Part shown: in pieces, positions 32,767 to 42,371 of the stretch
How positions within the stretch are numbered: position 1 is the first letter of the stretch
How the letters are laid out: each line of letters begins with the position of its first letter
DNA from: Candidatus Delongbacteria bacterium
GTDB taxonomy: Bacteria; CAIWAD01
Reading direction: 5' to 3'
DNA: 64,000 bases
Assembly: GCA_041675285.1 (NCBI GenBank)
Contig: JBAYTZ010000002.1
Coordinates: 124,001 to 188,000 of the forward strand
Notes under the pieces: model-generated
The model's database searches: none
Seen by the model: the letters and a program-made list of their open reading frames with translations, nothing else
Told to the model about the DNA's origin: nothing
Made by a program: the position numbers and the translations under genes

Positions 32767-33195
32767 TCACCCCTGATCCTTGAAGCGCGTCGTGTAATTG
32801 ATGCGCAAGGCATAGGCCTTGCGGCACTGCTGCTGCACATCGGTGACGATCTTCATGCGGCAGTCGCGGTCGGCCTTGAGGCTGATCACGGTCTTGGGAT
32901 TGGCGGTCCGGCGCTCGTAGAGGATGGGCACCAGGTCGGCCACAGTCTCCTCGTTGTAGAGCTGGTCATCCAGGACGATCTGCCCGCGCTTGTCGATCCA
33001 GACGTAGGCGATGTCCCGCTTGCCCACTTCGATCTTGGCCGTGGTCTTGGCCTCGGGCACGATGACGGGCAAGCCGTCGAACTGCTTGAAGCTGGTCACC
33101 ACCATGAAGAAGATCAACAGGGTGAAGATGATGTCCGGCAGCGAGGCCGACGGAATGGTGGTGATGTAGGGCGCAGGGCGCTTGAGTTGAGGCAT
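32767..33195 (-). CDS. exbD: ExbD/TolR-type biopolymer transporter (second copy)
   Basis: A 142-residue protein with one N-terminal membrane helix holding the conserved Asp (SASLPDIIFTLLIFFMVVTS) and a periplasmic domain with RGQIVLDDQLYNEE. The Asp is part of the proton path of ExbB-ExbD motors. It is 3 bp after a second ExbD gene; paired ExbD genes of different sequence are common in FCB-group bacteria and may form heteromers. Confidence 0.9.
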   Translation of the reverse strand: MPQLKRPAPYITTIPSASLPDIIFTLLIFFMVVTSFKQFDGLPVIVPEAKTTAKIEVGKRDIAYVWIDKRGQIVLDDQLYNEETVADLVPILYERRTANPKTVISLKADRDCRMKIVTDVQQQCRKAYALRINYTTRFKDQG

Positions 33196-33198
33196 GGC

Positions 33199-33633
33199 CT
33201 ATTCCTCCGGCTCGGCGATGGAAATCTTGCTGGCGCCGGCGGCCTTCACCTGGTCCAGGACGAACATGTAGTCGTCGTAGAGAGTCCCGCCCTGGGTCTT
33301 GATGGAGACGATCTTGATGTACTTGCCCTCGGCGTCCTTGCCCTTCTCCTCCAGGCTGGTGCGGATGCGGTTGAGCAGCTCGCCGCGGTTGGCGAGGATC
33401 TCCGCGTCCACCATGATGTCGCCGGTTTCGGCGATGAGGATGTTGAGGACCATGTCCTTCTTCAGCTTGACCGTCTCGGTGCCCTCGGAGAACTCAGGCA
33501 GCGTCAGGGACACGCCCTTGTCCGAGGTGATCGTGGTGGTCACCAGAAAGAAGATGATGAGGGTGAAAATGATGTCGGGCAGAGACGCCGTCGGAATCTC
33601 GGCCTCGTACTTGGTGCCGCGTTTTAACGCCAT
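33199..33633 (-). CDS. exbD: ExbD/TolR-type biopolymer transporter (first copy)
   Basis: A 144-residue paralogue of the next gene. The helix has TASLPDIIFTLIIFFLVTTT with the same Asp, followed by a periplasmic domain (GDIMVDAEILANRGELLNRI). It lies 30 bp after the ExbB-type gene. Together the two ExbD proteins and ExbB should make the proton-driven stator feeding the TonB protein. Confidence 0.9.
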   Translation of the reverse strand: MALKRGTKYEAEIPTASLPDIIFTLIIFFLVTTTITSDKGVSLTLPEFSEGTETVKLKKDMVLNILIAETGDIMVDAEILANRGELLNRIRTSLEEKGKDAEGKYIKIVSIKTQGGTLYDDYMFVLDQVKAAGASKISIAEPEE

Positions 33634-33663
33634 GGTGAACCTCGAATTGGCGAGCGGAGCGGA

Positions 33664-34275
33664 CTACTTGCGTTCCTGCTCGATCAGGCTCTCCACGAGC
33701 TGCACGGAGGCTTCCTCCATGTCCACCACCAGGGCCTGGATCTTGGCCGTGAAAATGGCGAAGAAGAACTGGGCGATCATGGCCGAGATCAGGCCGAAGA
33801 TCGTCGTCAGCAGGGCTTCGGCGATACCCGTGGCCACGATGGACGGGCTGATGTCGTTGGCCTTGGCGATTTCCTCGAAGGCGCTCATCATGCCCGACAC
33901 CGTGCCCGTGAAGCCGAACATGGGGGCCAGACCGATGGCCGTGCTCAGCCAGACCAGGCCGCGCTCCAGCAGGGCCAGCTCCGTCGAGGCGGCGTTGACG
34001 ATGGCCTTCTCCACGGCTTCCACGCCCCGGTCCACGCGGATCAGGCCGGCATGCATGATGGAGGCCACGGGGCCGCGGGTGCTGGCGCAAATCTCAGCCG
34101 CCTTCTCCGCGCCACCCTCCTTCAGGGCCTCCTGAATGCGCACCATGAACTTCTTGGTGTTCTGGGAAGCCATGAAGAGCTGCACCGACTTGACCACGAT
34201 CATCATGATGGCGAAGATCGTGATGACCAGAATGGGGTGCATGAACACGCCGCCATCGACATAGTACTTGAGCAT
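33664..34275 (-). CDS. exbB: ExbB/TolQ/MotA-type proton channel
   Basis: A 203-residue protein with three membrane helices. The family core is seen in LALLERGLVWLSTAIGLAPM, FGFTGTVSGMMSAFEEIA and ATGIAEALLTTIFGLISAMI, the MotA/TolQ/ExbB pattern. It forms the ring around ExbD. It is the first gene of the energy-transduction unit and has a good promoter 80 bp upstream. Confidence 0.92.
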   Translation of the reverse strand: MLKYYVDGGVFMHPILVITIFAIMMIVVKSVQLFMASQNTKKFMVRIQEALKEGGAEKAAEICASTRGPVASIMHAGLIRVDRGVEAVEKAIVNAASTELALLERGLVWLSTAIGLAPMFGFTGTVSGMMSAFEEIAKANDISPSIVATGIAEALLTTIFGLISAMIAQFFFAIFTAKIQALVVDMEEASVQLVESLIEQERK

Positions 34276-34354
34276 GGGAATGCGTCCTCCGCCTAGGGTT
34301 GTCCTCGGGATCGGGCGTGGGCCTGCGGTCCGACGAGGTTGTTAAAGCTGCACG

Positions 34355-34383
34355 AACCTACTGAACGCCTTTTCCAAAGTCAA
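34355..34383 (-). promoter_or_regulatory. Sigma-70-like promoter for exbB operon
   Basis: Minus-strand TTGACT and TAGGTT are exactly 17 bases apart, 80 bp before ATG 34275. Five of six -35 bases and four of six -10 bases match the consensus. Confidence 0.6.
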
Positions 34384-34416
34384 CGCGGGCACTGCCCAAG
34401 CGGGCTCGCACGCGGT

Positions 34417-36024
34417 TCAACGTCCGGCTTTCCGCGTGGCCAACTGCTGGATGCGCTCGGCCTCCGGGAAGAGCAGCAGGGCCTCGGCCACCGCGGGATC
34501 CATGGCCAGGTCCACGCGCAGCGAGGGATCCCGCCCGAACACCACCCGGGCCACCTCACGCTTCAGGTAGCCGCGGATCCAGACCAGGTCCTGGCGCCAC
34601 TGCTCCTCGTTGAAGCTGACTTTGTCGCCCACGAAGCGCACGAACTCGGCCAGCAGCGCCTCGTCGGGCTGCCAGTCGCGCAGGAAGGCCTCCTGCCCCA
34701 GGGCTTCCAGGCGCTGCCGCAGAGGCCCGGTGGTGGCGGCGTGGTTGGCGAAGTCGAAGAAGGACTGCTGGGTGCGCAGCCGGCTGGTGTACTGGGTCAG
34801 GCGCCCGCTGCGGATCCGCACGTCCGGCGTGATGCCGCCGCCACCGTAGACCTTGCGCCCGGCCCGGGTGCGGAAAACCGGCTTGGCGGCCGTGGTGTCC
34901 GCGAAGAGGTTGGGATCCTCCTCGTCCATAGCCTCCTCATAATAGACGGCCAGGCCCTTGTCGTAGGGCCGCTGGATCAGCCGGTGGCTGGGCGTGTAGT
35001 AGCGGGCGATGGTCAGCCGCACGGCCGAGGAGTCCCGCATCTCCAGCTGGCGCTGGACCAGACCCTTGCCGAAGCTGGTCTGGCCGGCGACCAGCCCGCG
35101 GTCGTGGTCCTGGATGGCGCCCGCCACGATCTCGCTGGCGGAGGCCGAGCCCTGGTTGATCAGCACGATCAGCGGCAGGGGCGGCAGGTCGTCCTCGGAC
35201 GTGGACTTGAGCACGCTGCCGAACTCCGGCAGGCGGCCCTCGGTGGAGACGATCACCAGCCCGCCGGGCAGGAAGAGGTCGGCGATCTTCTGGGCCTGTT
35301 CCAGGTAGCCGCCCGAATTGTTGCGCAGATCGAGGATGACCTTCTTCATGCCCTGTTTGCTCAGGGTCTCCATCGCCTCGCGGATCTCGTCCGCCGAGGT
35401 GGCCATGAAGCGATTCAGCCGCAGGTAGCCCACCTCCCCGTTCAGCATGAAGACGGACTCCACACTGTAGATGGGGATCTTCTCCCGCGTGATGCGGAAG
35501 GTCAGGGGCTCCTCCAGCCCGGCCCGGCGCACCTTGATGGCCACCTGGGTCCCGCCCTTGCCCTTGAGCTTGCGTTGCACGTCCTCGTTGGTGATGCCGT
35601 AGGTGGCCTTGCCGTCGATCTCGATGATCACGTCGCCCGGGCTCAGGCCCAGCCGGTCGGAGGGCGTGCCGGGAATGGCCGAGACGACGGTAAGCAGCTT
35701 GTCGCGGATCTGGAAGTAGATCCCGATCCCCTCGAACTCGCCCTGGAATTCCTCGTTGATCTCGCGCAGCTCGGAGGCCGGGATGTAGTTGGAGTGCGGA
35801 TCCAGCTCGTCCAGCATGCCGCGGATGGCGCCGTCCACGATGCGGTCCATCTCCGCTTCTTCCACGTAGAAATCGCGGATGATCTCCATCACGGCGTTGA
35901 GCTTGCCCAGGCCTTCGATGGGGCTGCGCACGGAGGCGTGCGGATCACGGCGACTCAGGATCAGCAACATGCCCAGCAACAGAAGGCCGGGCACCAGCCA
36001 GAGGAGGGAACCGATTTTTTTCAT
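34417..36024 (-). CDS. C-terminal processing peptidase (S41)
   Basis: A 535-residue CtpA/Prc-type serine protease with a single N-terminal membrane anchor (SLLWLVPGLLLLGMLLIL). A PDZ domain (SDRLGLSPGDVIIEIDGK) follows at about residues 95-170, then the catalytic core with LDLRNNSGGYLEQA, Ser in NQGSASASEIVAGAI and Lys in GQTSFGKGLVQ. It trims C-termini of exported proteins. An extension of about 150 residues after the core has an unknown fold. A connection to processing of sorting-tail proteins encoded nearby is conceivable but not shown. Its gene is upstream of nothing in the same unit except the 141-bp gap before exbB. Confidence 0.92.
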   Translation of the reverse strand: MKKIGSLLWLVPGLLLLGMLLILSRRDPHASVRSPIEGLGKLNAVMEIIRDFYVEEAEMDRIVDGAIRGMLDELDPHSNYIPASELREINEEFQGEFEGIGIYFQIRDKLLTVVSAIPGTPSDRLGLSPGDVIIEIDGKATYGITNEDVQRKLKGKGGTQVAIKVRRAGLEEPLTFRITREKIPIYSVESVFMLNGEVGYLRLNRFMATSADEIREAMETLSKQGMKKVILDLRNNSGGYLEQAQKIADLFLPGGLVIVSTEGRLPEFGSVLKSTSEDDLPPLPLIVLINQGSASASEIVAGAIQDHDRGLVAGQTSFGKGLVQRQLEMRDSSAVRLTIARYYTPSHRLIQRPYDKGLAVYYEEAMDEEDPNLFADTTAAKPVFRTRAGRKVYGGGGITPDVRIRSGRLTQYTSRLRTQQSFFDFANHAATTGPLRQRLEALGQEAFLRDWQPDEALLAEFVRFVGDKVSFNEEQWRQDLVWIRGYLKREVARVVFGRDPSLRVDLAMDPAVAEALLLFPEAERIQQLATRKAGR

Positions 36025-36037
36025 GCGGGCAATCTAC

Positions 36038-37105
36038 TCAGGCCCCCGTCCAGTTGCAACGAGCCCAGCGGTCGCCGGGCAGGGCGCGCAGCCAGCCGGC
36101 CAGCTCGGCCTCCAGCAGCCGGGTGGCCAGGGGCCCGCTGGCCAGCCCCAGGCGCGCGCCCAGTTCGTCCCGACAGAGGGGTCGCTCCAGCAGCTCCCAG
36201 AGCTCGCGGTCGCCCTCTCCGGCGGACGGGGCGATGGAGGGTTCCGGCAGACGGGGAGGCAGGGGCGCCAGGATCAGAGGCAGAGCGGACAGTTCTTCCA
36301 ACAGGTCGTCCAGCGTGGCGGTGAGGCGCGCCCCCTGGCGGATCAGCTTGTGGCAGCCGGCGTAGAGGGGCTCGTCCCAGGGGCCGGGGCAGACCAGCAC
36401 CTCGCGGCCCTCCTCCACGGCGTGGTGGGCCGTGGAGAGCGCGCCGGAGCGGGCGGGGGCCTGGGCCACCAGCACGGCCCGGCAGAGCCCGGCGATCACG
36501 CGGTTGCGGCGGGGAAAGCGCCAGGTCTCCGGGCCGGTCCAGGGCGGCCACTCGCTCAGCAGCAGCCCCTGCTCCCCCAGTTCGCGGAACAGCTCCCGGT
36601 GCTCGGCGGGGTAGGGCCGGTCGAAGCCGGCGCCCAGCACGGCCACGGTCTGCGCAGACCCCGCCCGGCGATGGGCCTGGCCGTCGATGCCCGCGGCGCC
36701 GCCGGAGACCACCACCAGGCCCAGCCGCGCCAGGGCCTCGGCGGCCCGGGCCGTCCAGCGCAGCCCGCGCTCGTCCGGCCGGCGCGTGCCCACGATGGCC
36801 ACGGCCTCGCGCTGCGCCAGTTCCAGCCGGCCTTTGCAGAACAGAGGATCCGGCGGCGCGGCCATGGCGCCCAGCAGGGGCGGGTAGGCCGCGTCCCCGG
36901 GCCGGACCAGCGCCAGCGAGCCGCGGCCCAGTTCCTCGGCCAGCGCCTCCCAGTTGGCCCGCCGGGGACCCCGGGGATCCAGTTCCCGCTCCAGCCAATC
37001 CGCGGCCCCCGGGCCCGCCAGCGGCAGGGCGCCCTGGCCCGGACGCGGCCGCCGGCCCCGGGTGAATTCTTCGCTGCACAGCCGCGCCAATTCCTCCGCC
37101 CTCAC
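36038..37105 (-). CDS. dprA: DNA processing protein A
   Basis: The 355-residue protein starts at GTG 37105 behind GGAGGG. It has the Rossmann-type DprA core: AIVGTRRPDERGLRW, VVSGGAAGIDGQAHRRA, TVAVLGAGFDRPYP, LLSEWPPWT, FPRRNRVIAGLCRAVLVAQA and RSGALSTAHHAVEEGREVLV. A short winged-helix C-terminus follows. DprA loads RecA on incoming single-stranded DNA in natural transformation. The gene ends 13 bp before the S41 protease gene. Confidence 0.92.
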   Translation of the reverse strand: MRAEELARLCSEEFTRGRRPRPGQGALPLAGPGAADWLERELDPRGPRRANWEALAEELGRGSLALVRPGDAAYPPLLGAMAAPPDPLFCKGRLELAQREAVAIVGTRRPDERGLRWTARAAEALARLGLVVVSGGAAGIDGQAHRRAGSAQTVAVLGAGFDRPYPAEHRELFRELGEQGLLLSEWPPWTGPETWRFPRRNRVIAGLCRAVLVAQAPARSGALSTAHHAVEEGREVLVCPGPWDEPLYAGCHKLIRQGARLTATLDDLLEELSALPLILAPLPPRLPEPSIAPSAGEGDRELWELLERPLCRDELGARLGLASGPLATRLLEAELAGWLRALPGDRWARCNWTGA

Positions 37106-37220
37106 GTGCCCTCCGATTCCAGAAGGCCCCCCAACCCTCTCCAGCCGCCGCGCGTTCCAGCCTGCCGCCCGCCACGCGCACCGGCGGCGCCCTCTGTCCA
37201 GCCCGCTTGCCGGGGACACG

Positions 37221-37249
37221 AAAAAGGCCGGCCCCCGCGGGAGCCGGCC
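37221..37249 (-). terminator. Rho-independent terminator of beta-helix gene
   Basis: On the minus strand GGCCGGC and GCCGGCC pair around a GC-rich loop and are followed at once by TTTTT. It lies 24 bp past the stop of the beta-helix surface protein gene. Confidence 0.85.
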
Positions 37250-37273
37250 CCATGCTCGACGACTGTCGCGCGG

Positions 37274-40200
37274 CTATTTCACCAGCAGCAGGCGCGTGCT
37301 CTGCTGTTCGCCCTGGAAGCGGGCCCGGGCCACATAGAATCCGCTGGCCCAGGCGGAGCCGTCCACCTGCAGGCCGTAGACGCCCGGTTCCAGCCGATCG
37401 TGGACCAGCACGGCCACCTGGCGGCCCAGCAGGTCGTAGATCCGCAAATCCAGCACGCCCGGCCGGTCCAGTTCCACTTCCAGCCGCGAGAAGGGATTGA
37501 AAGGATTGGGATAGGCCGGCTTCAGGCGGAAGGTCCCGGGCAGCAGCGTGAGGCCGGGTTCCTCGCCGGGCAGATCGTTCACCGCCGTGTACTCGCTTTC
37601 CAGCGCCAGCGGACCGCCCGTCCAGCCGATGTCGCAGCGGCTGGCGTCGAAGGCGTCGTTCCAGAGGCCGGAGGGATCGCCGGCGTCGATGAGCGGGCTG
37701 TCGGCGAAGAGCCGGTAGCCGTTTTGCTCGTCCACGCCCGCGCTGTCCGCGCCCGCCCGGATGTGACTCAGCAGCAGCGTGCTGTCGTTGATGGCCGTCT
37801 GGAAGGAGAGGTTCTGGTAGCCGCCCTCCCCGGGCAGCCAGGCGTTGCGGCAGTCGTACCAGTTCCACTCGGCGCGCACCCGGCTGGCCTCATCCAGCCA
37901 GATGGCGTGGGTGGGGGAGGCGGCGTAGGCTTCCAGCTGGGAGTCCGTGAGGTAGTCGCCGTAGTGCGTGCCGCGCCACTGGAACAGGTTGTTGCGGATC
38001 TCCAGGGCGGAATTGAAGGCGTGGACGCGCCCGAAGCCCAGTTGGCTGTAGGTGGGCCAGAGGTAGCTGCCGAACGAGGAGAGGGTCTTCACCCAGACGA
38101 AGCTGTTGTTGGCAATCCGGGCGTCGGCGTCCACCGCGGTCACGCCGACGATGGGATTGACGAACAGATTGTTCTGGATCACGTGGCCCGCGGAACCCGC
38201 CAGGTAGATGCTCGAGCTGCCCAGTTGCAGGCTGTCGGCGGGCGGATGGAACACGCAGTGACGGATCTCCACGGGCGTGTTGACGGCCAGAACGCCCAGC
38301 CGCACGCGCGTGAAGGAGCAGCTGTCGATCGGCACGGGTTCCGTCTGGTCCAGGTGCTCCAACTGCACGGCGGTGGAGAAACCCTCGAACTCCACGTGGG
38401 ACAAGCCGCTGAGCCGGCCCCCCTGCTGGACGCGCAGGAAGGGCGGCCGCAGATCCTGGCCCGAACGCTGGGTGGCCAGGCAGCGGAAGACGATCGGCGC
38501 TTCCGCGCTGCCTTCCAGCAGCAGCTCGCCTTCCACGTCCAGCAGCCAGTCCCCACTCTCCAGATCGCCGGCCACCAACTGGCTGCCGGCCTCCAGGCGC
38601 AGAGTCTGCCCGGCGGGCACGCGCAGGGGGCCGGTCAGGAAGACAGCGCCCGTGGCCGCGCCGATCACGCCCGAGACGTCGCCGGAGAGCAGCGTGTAGC
38701 GCGGGTGGATCACATAGTGCAGGCTGTCGTGGGCCACGCCGTCGGAGAAGCGCAGATCCAGCACCAGGGCCGTGGTGTCCAGGACGAATTCGCGCTGGAA
38801 CTGGCTGACGAACTGCGTGGGCTCCGCCACGCCGTTCACCCAGACATCCAGCTGGTAGATCTGCAGGCCGCCCAGCAGGGCGGCGTCCTGGTCCTCCACG
38901 CGCAGCTGCACCAGGGTGGAGGTGCCGGTGGACAGGCTCTCCACGATCACGTCGCGCTGATCCAGGCAGTCCCCGCCGTCGCAGGGGGAGACCAGGCTGA
39001 GCTGCGGCGGGTGGTTTTCCAGGAACAGCAGGTTGACTTCCAGGCTGTCGCGGTAGACGATCTCGTTGGCCAGGTTTTGGCCGTGGATCCAGAAACGGTG
39101 GACGCCCAGCTGCTGCTGGCTGACCGGCCAGCTCAGCGCCGCCCGGCTGCGACCCAGCGTGTAGATCGCCATGCCCTCCGGGGCGCCCACCAGGCTCCAG
39201 TCGGGCGCCGGATAGGACTGGATCTCGAACAGGGCGAGAAAGTTGTAGCCCTGCACCCAGGTGGACGGGGAGGGCGCGCTCAGGATGCGCAGGGGCGTCT
39301 CGATGCCGCGCACCCACCAGATGCCGATGTCGGAGACGGTTTCGTCCGGGTCGAGGATGGCGGGGTCGCCGCCGTCCACCAAGGGCGAAATCTCCGGATC
39401 CGGATGGTAGGGCCGATCGGCCAGGAAGAGCGGGTCCGCCACCAGGTTGGTGGAGTCCGGCAGGTGATACGTGTACTGCGAGTCCCCCGTATTGTTGGAG
39501 AGCAGGAACTCGCTCCACCAAGCGCCCACGCCCGGATAGAACAGGTTGTAGTGGACGACCGAGACCGGGTCCACCAGCGGGTTGTAGAAGTTGATGGCCT
39601 TGGCGCTGGGGTAGGCCTCGTGGGGCATCAGCACGCAGTTGACCACCTCCGCCAGACAGCTGGAGGCGTAGACCGACACGTTGCGCTGGTCGTCGAACAC
39701 GCAGTTCTCGAAGCGCGTGGACGAGGGCGCGAACAGCACGGCGCCGAAGCTGCCGTCGGTGATCAAGGTTCGCCGGACGACAAGCGAATAGGGCTGGCCC
39801 CAGGCTGCCACCTTGTTGCTGTTGAGCGTGGTGTTGGAGCCGTTCAAGTGGGCGTACTGGATGACGGAGGTGCTGGAGTCCCCGGCCAGCGGACGGAACA
39901 GGATGCCCGGCCAACTGAACTGGCTGTCGGGCTGGCCCGTGAAGACCACCAGGCTGTCCTGGTTGCCTTCGACGATCAGCGTGCCCTGGATCATCAGGGA
40001 ACCCAGGCCCAGGGTGTCGGCCTTGAAGAGCAGCGTGTCGCCCGGGCCGGCGAACAGGGTGTCGCCGGGCAGCACGACGGAGCGCTGGTTCACCCAGAAG
40101 GGGCCGCTGAACTCCGACAACCGGTAGGCGTGGCCCGTGGCCGGACGCAGGGTGTCGGGCAGGACGGTCTGGGCCCCGGCCATGGAAACCAGCCAGAGCA

Positions 40201-40336
40201 GACCCGCCAGCAACCAAAAACCCCGCCACGCGACGCGCGGTCGCGCCGGGGCAGGGTGCGAAATCCGTTGATCGGCGGTGGCCGGTGAAGCCGCGGACAT
40301 CCCGCTCAGCCTGCCGGCGGTGCGCATTGCGTGCAT
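37274..40336 (-). CDS. Secreted beta-helix surface protein with sorting tail
   Basis: The 1020-residue protein has a late hydrophobic signal (WLLAGLLWLVSMAGAQ, about residues 40-55). Two blocks of right-handed parallel beta-helix repeats follow, with typical lines such as LMIQGTLIVEGNQDSLVVF and AGHVIQNNLFVNPIVGV and stacked Asn residues, separated by a beta-sandwich of Ig or cadherin type (about 380-520). The end is the FlgD/T9SS-type tail (YPNPFNPFSRLEVELDRPG, ending RLLLVK). No catalytic residues are recognisable; polysaccharide binding or cleavage is common in this fold. It is an independent unit with its own terminator. The start has only a weak ribosome site, and ATGs at codons 4 and 13 are possible. 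Confidence 0.85.
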   Translation of the reverse strand: MHAMRTAGRLSGMSAASPATADQRISHPAPARPRVAWRGFWLLAGLLWLVSMAGAQTVLPDTLRPATGHAYRLSEFSGPFWVNQRSVVLPGDTLFAGPGDTLLFKADTLGLGSLMIQGTLIVEGNQDSLVVFTGQPDSQFSWPGILFRPLAGDSSTSVIQYAHLNGSNTTLNSNKVAAWGQPYSLVVRRTLITDGSFGAVLFAPSSTRFENCVFDDQRNVSVYASSCLAEVVNCVLMPHEAYPSAKAINFYNPLVDPVSVVHYNLFYPGVGAWWSEFLLSNNTGDSQYTYHLPDSTNLVADPLFLADRPYHPDPEISPLVDGGDPAILDPDETVSDIGIWWVRGIETPLRILSAPSPSTWVQGYNFLALFEIQSYPAPDWSLVGAPEGMAIYTLGRSRAALSWPVSQQQLGVHRFWIHGQNLANEIVYRDSLEVNLLFLENHPPQLSLVSPCDGGDCLDQRDVIVESLSTGTSTLVQLRVEDQDAALLGGLQIYQLDVWVNGVAEPTQFVSQFQREFVLDTTALVLDLRFSDGVAHDSLHYVIHPRYTLLSGDVSGVIGAATGAVFLTGPLRVPAGQTLRLEAGSQLVAGDLESGDWLLDVEGELLLEGSAEAPIVFRCLATQRSGQDLRPPFLRVQQGGRLSGLSHVEFEGFSTAVQLEHLDQTEPVPIDSCSFTRVRLGVLAVNTPVEIRHCVFHPPADSLQLGSSSIYLAGSAGHVIQNNLFVNPIVGVTAVDADARIANNSFVWVKTLSSFGSYLWPTYSQLGFGRVHAFNSALEIRNNLFQWRGTHYGDYLTDSQLEAYAASPTHAIWLDEASRVRAEWNWYDCRNAWLPGEGGYQNLSFQTAINDSTLLLSHIRAGADSAGVDEQNGYRLFADSPLIDAGDPSGLWNDAFDASRCDIGWTGGPLALESEYTAVNDLPGEEPGLTLLPGTFRLKPAYPNPFNPFSRLEVELDRPGVLDLRIYDLLGRQVAVLVHDRLEPGVYGLQVDGSAWASGFYVARARFQGEQQSTRLLLVK

Positions 40337-40532
40337 GGAGACCCAGCCTTTCCACTTGCGGACATTCCCCGCCGGCGCCGGGAGCGGCGTCCCGAAGCCG
40401 GTTTGAAGTAGGAATTGACAGCGGGACCTCCAAGCCGCCCGTCGGAGCTGGCCCTCAGGTCCAAGCCCGCCGGATGGCCGGACAGCCGCAGTCCTCTCCC
40501 TTTTCGGAATCCAAATGGTTCGACTTCAGGTC

Positions 40533-42371
40533 CTAGGCCAGCAATCGATGCACACTCCTCAGTAGCGCGTCGTGGACACGGGTGCCCGGCGCTTCCTTCT
40601 TCAATTGACGCTGGAGGGCCGGCACGGCCCCCGGGTCTCCCAACTCGCCCAGCAGGCGGGCCGCCCGCAGGCGGATGAACTCGCGCTCCTCGTCCAGCAG
40701 GCGCACCAGCGGCTTGACGGCCTTGGCCGGGAAGTTGCGCAGGGCCGTCTCGCAGGCTTCGCGCACGCTCCAGACCTCGTCCAGCAGGCCCTCGATCAGG
40801 GCGGGCACGGCTTTGTCGTTCACCAGCCGGGCCAGGACGCGCACCGCCTCCACCCGGACGCCCGGCGCGTTGTCCTGCAGGGCGGCGTGGGCCGTCCGGT
40901 ACAGCAGGCCCTTGTCCACATTCAGGCCGCCCAGCACCTGCAGGGCCGTCCGGCGCACGAAATAGCGCGGATCGTTGCCCGCGGTGCGGGCCAGGGCCCG
41001 GCCCACCTCGGGCGTGGAAAAGCGCGCCAGCGAGCGCACGGCGCGGTTGCGCACATAATACGACGGATGATCCAGACTCGGAATCAAGTCTTCCGCATGT
41101 TCGACCCCCGCCACCTGACCCAGGACGGCCAGCAGGCAGTAGCGCTCCCAGGAGGCGCAGCCCAGCTGGAACAGGGCCTGGTTGGCCGTGCGCCGCAGCA
41201 GCAGGCCGTCTTCGCCCATGGACCCGCCGCGCAAATCCTTGATGAACGGCACGGCGGCGTGGTTGCCCGTCTCGCCGATCACGCGCAGCAGGCGCAGCTG
41301 GCCTTCCTGGCTGGGCTCGCGCTGCAGCTGGACCAGCAGGGGCTGGACATCCGGCGCGGCGACCTTGAGCCCCGGCAGCAACTGGTCGGTGATGGCCGGA
41401 CCATAGGCCACCAGGGCCTGGATGGTGGCCTGGCGCACCCGGTAGTAGCTGGAGCGCAGACCCGCCCGCAGGGCCGGCAGGGCCTCGGGCAGGCGCAGGT
41501 GTCCCAGCACGCGGATGCAGCGCACGCGCAGGCGCGTGCAGTCCTCGTGCTGCAGCAGCTCGAGAATGGGCGGCAGGGACTCGGCGCCCAGCTGCAGCAG
41601 GGATTGTTCGGCAGCCTCGCAGACCTCGTTCTGCTGCACGGCCAGCATGCGCACCAGGGTCCGCGCGGCGTCGCGTCCGCCCAGCAGGCCGAGGGCTTCC
41701 GCCACGGCGCGGCGCACGCGGCGGTCGTCGCTGCGCGACAGCTCGATCAGGCGGACCAGGCTGTGGCGGTCGCCCAGCAGGCCCAGCACGCGCACCACGC
41801 CCGCCAGCATGGCCGGCGAGGGCTCGTTCAGAGCCTCGCGCAGGGCGGGCAAGGCCCGGCTGCCGTGGCGGCAGAGGTTGCGGATCACCAGCGGCCGGAG
41901 GGTCTCGTTCTCCAGGAAGAGCAGGTGGATCAGCGTGTCCACCGCATCCCCGTCGTCCTCGTCCTCGCCCAGCCGATCCACGGCCTCGGCCAGCACCTTG
42001 CGCGCCTCGTTGCGCACCAGCCAGTCCTCGTCCAGCAGCATGCGGGTCAGGGGGATGATGTCGCGCGTGTCGGCCAGCCGGCCCAGGGTGGACACCGCCG
42101 CCCAGCGCAGGTTGGCGTCCGGGGAGCCCAGGATGCGCGGCTTCAGTACTTCGTCGTGGAAGCCCCGCAGTTGCAGGCGGCCGATCACCACCACGGCGGC
42201 GTGCCGCACGTCGTCGGAGGGATCGCCCAGGGTGGCTTCAAGCAGGGGGGCGGCCGACCCGGAATCCGCGTCGGAAAGTCCCAGCACGGCGCGCCGCCGC
42301 TCCCGCCAGTCCTGGGACTGCAGGGAACGCTTCAGCGCGGCCGGCACACGGCCTGTGGAATTGGGACTCAT
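40533..42371 (-). CDS. HEAT-repeat protein
   Basis: A 612-residue protein built almost entirely of HEAT-type helix pairs, for example DPSDDVRHAAVVVIGRL, SPDANLRWAAVSTLGRLAD, SDDRRVRRAVAEALGLLGG, RFSTPEVGRALARTAGNDP and LDEEREFIRLRAARLLGELGD. Such proteins are scaffolds; no enzyme domain or signal peptide is visible, so it is probably cytosolic. The start at ATG 42371 overlaps the stop of the preceding unrecognised gene by one base (TGATG), so it is translated together with it and acetate kinase. Confidence 0.85.
   Translation of the reverse strand: MSPNSTGRVPAALKRSLQSQDWRERRRAVLGLSDADSGSAAPLLEATLGDPSDDVRHAAVVVIGRLQLRGFHDEVLKPRILGSPDANLRWAAVSTLGRLADTRDIIPLTRMLLDEDWLVRNEARKVLAEAVDRLGEDEDDGDAVDTLIHLLFLENETLRPLVIRNLCRHGSRALPALREALNEPSPAMLAGVVRVLGLLGDRHSLVRLIELSRSDDRRVRRAVAEALGLLGGRDAARTLVRMLAVQQNEVCEAAEQSLLQLGAESLPPILELLQHEDCTRLRVRCIRVLGHLRLPEALPALRAGLRSSYYRVRQATIQALVAYGPAITDQLLPGLKVAAPDVQPLLVQLQREPSQEGQLRLLRVIGETGNHAAVPFIKDLRGGSMGEDGLLLRRTANQALFQLGCASWERYCLLAVLGQVAGVEHAEDLIPSLDHPSYYVRNRAVRSLARFSTPEVGRALARTAGNDPRYFVRRTALQVLGGLNVDKGLLYRTAHAALQDNAPGVRVEAVRVLARLVNDKAVPALIEGLLDEVWSVREACETALRNFPAKAVKPLVRLLDEEREFIRLRAARLLGELGDPGAVPALQRQLKKEAPGTRVHDALLRSVHRLLA

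Noticed and set aside
35879..40288. A 1469-codon open frame on the + strand
   Set aside because: It lies opposite the S41 protease, dprA and beta-helix genes, has no family motifs and a Gln/Arg/Ala/Gly-rich composition, as expected for the complement of GC-rich genes.
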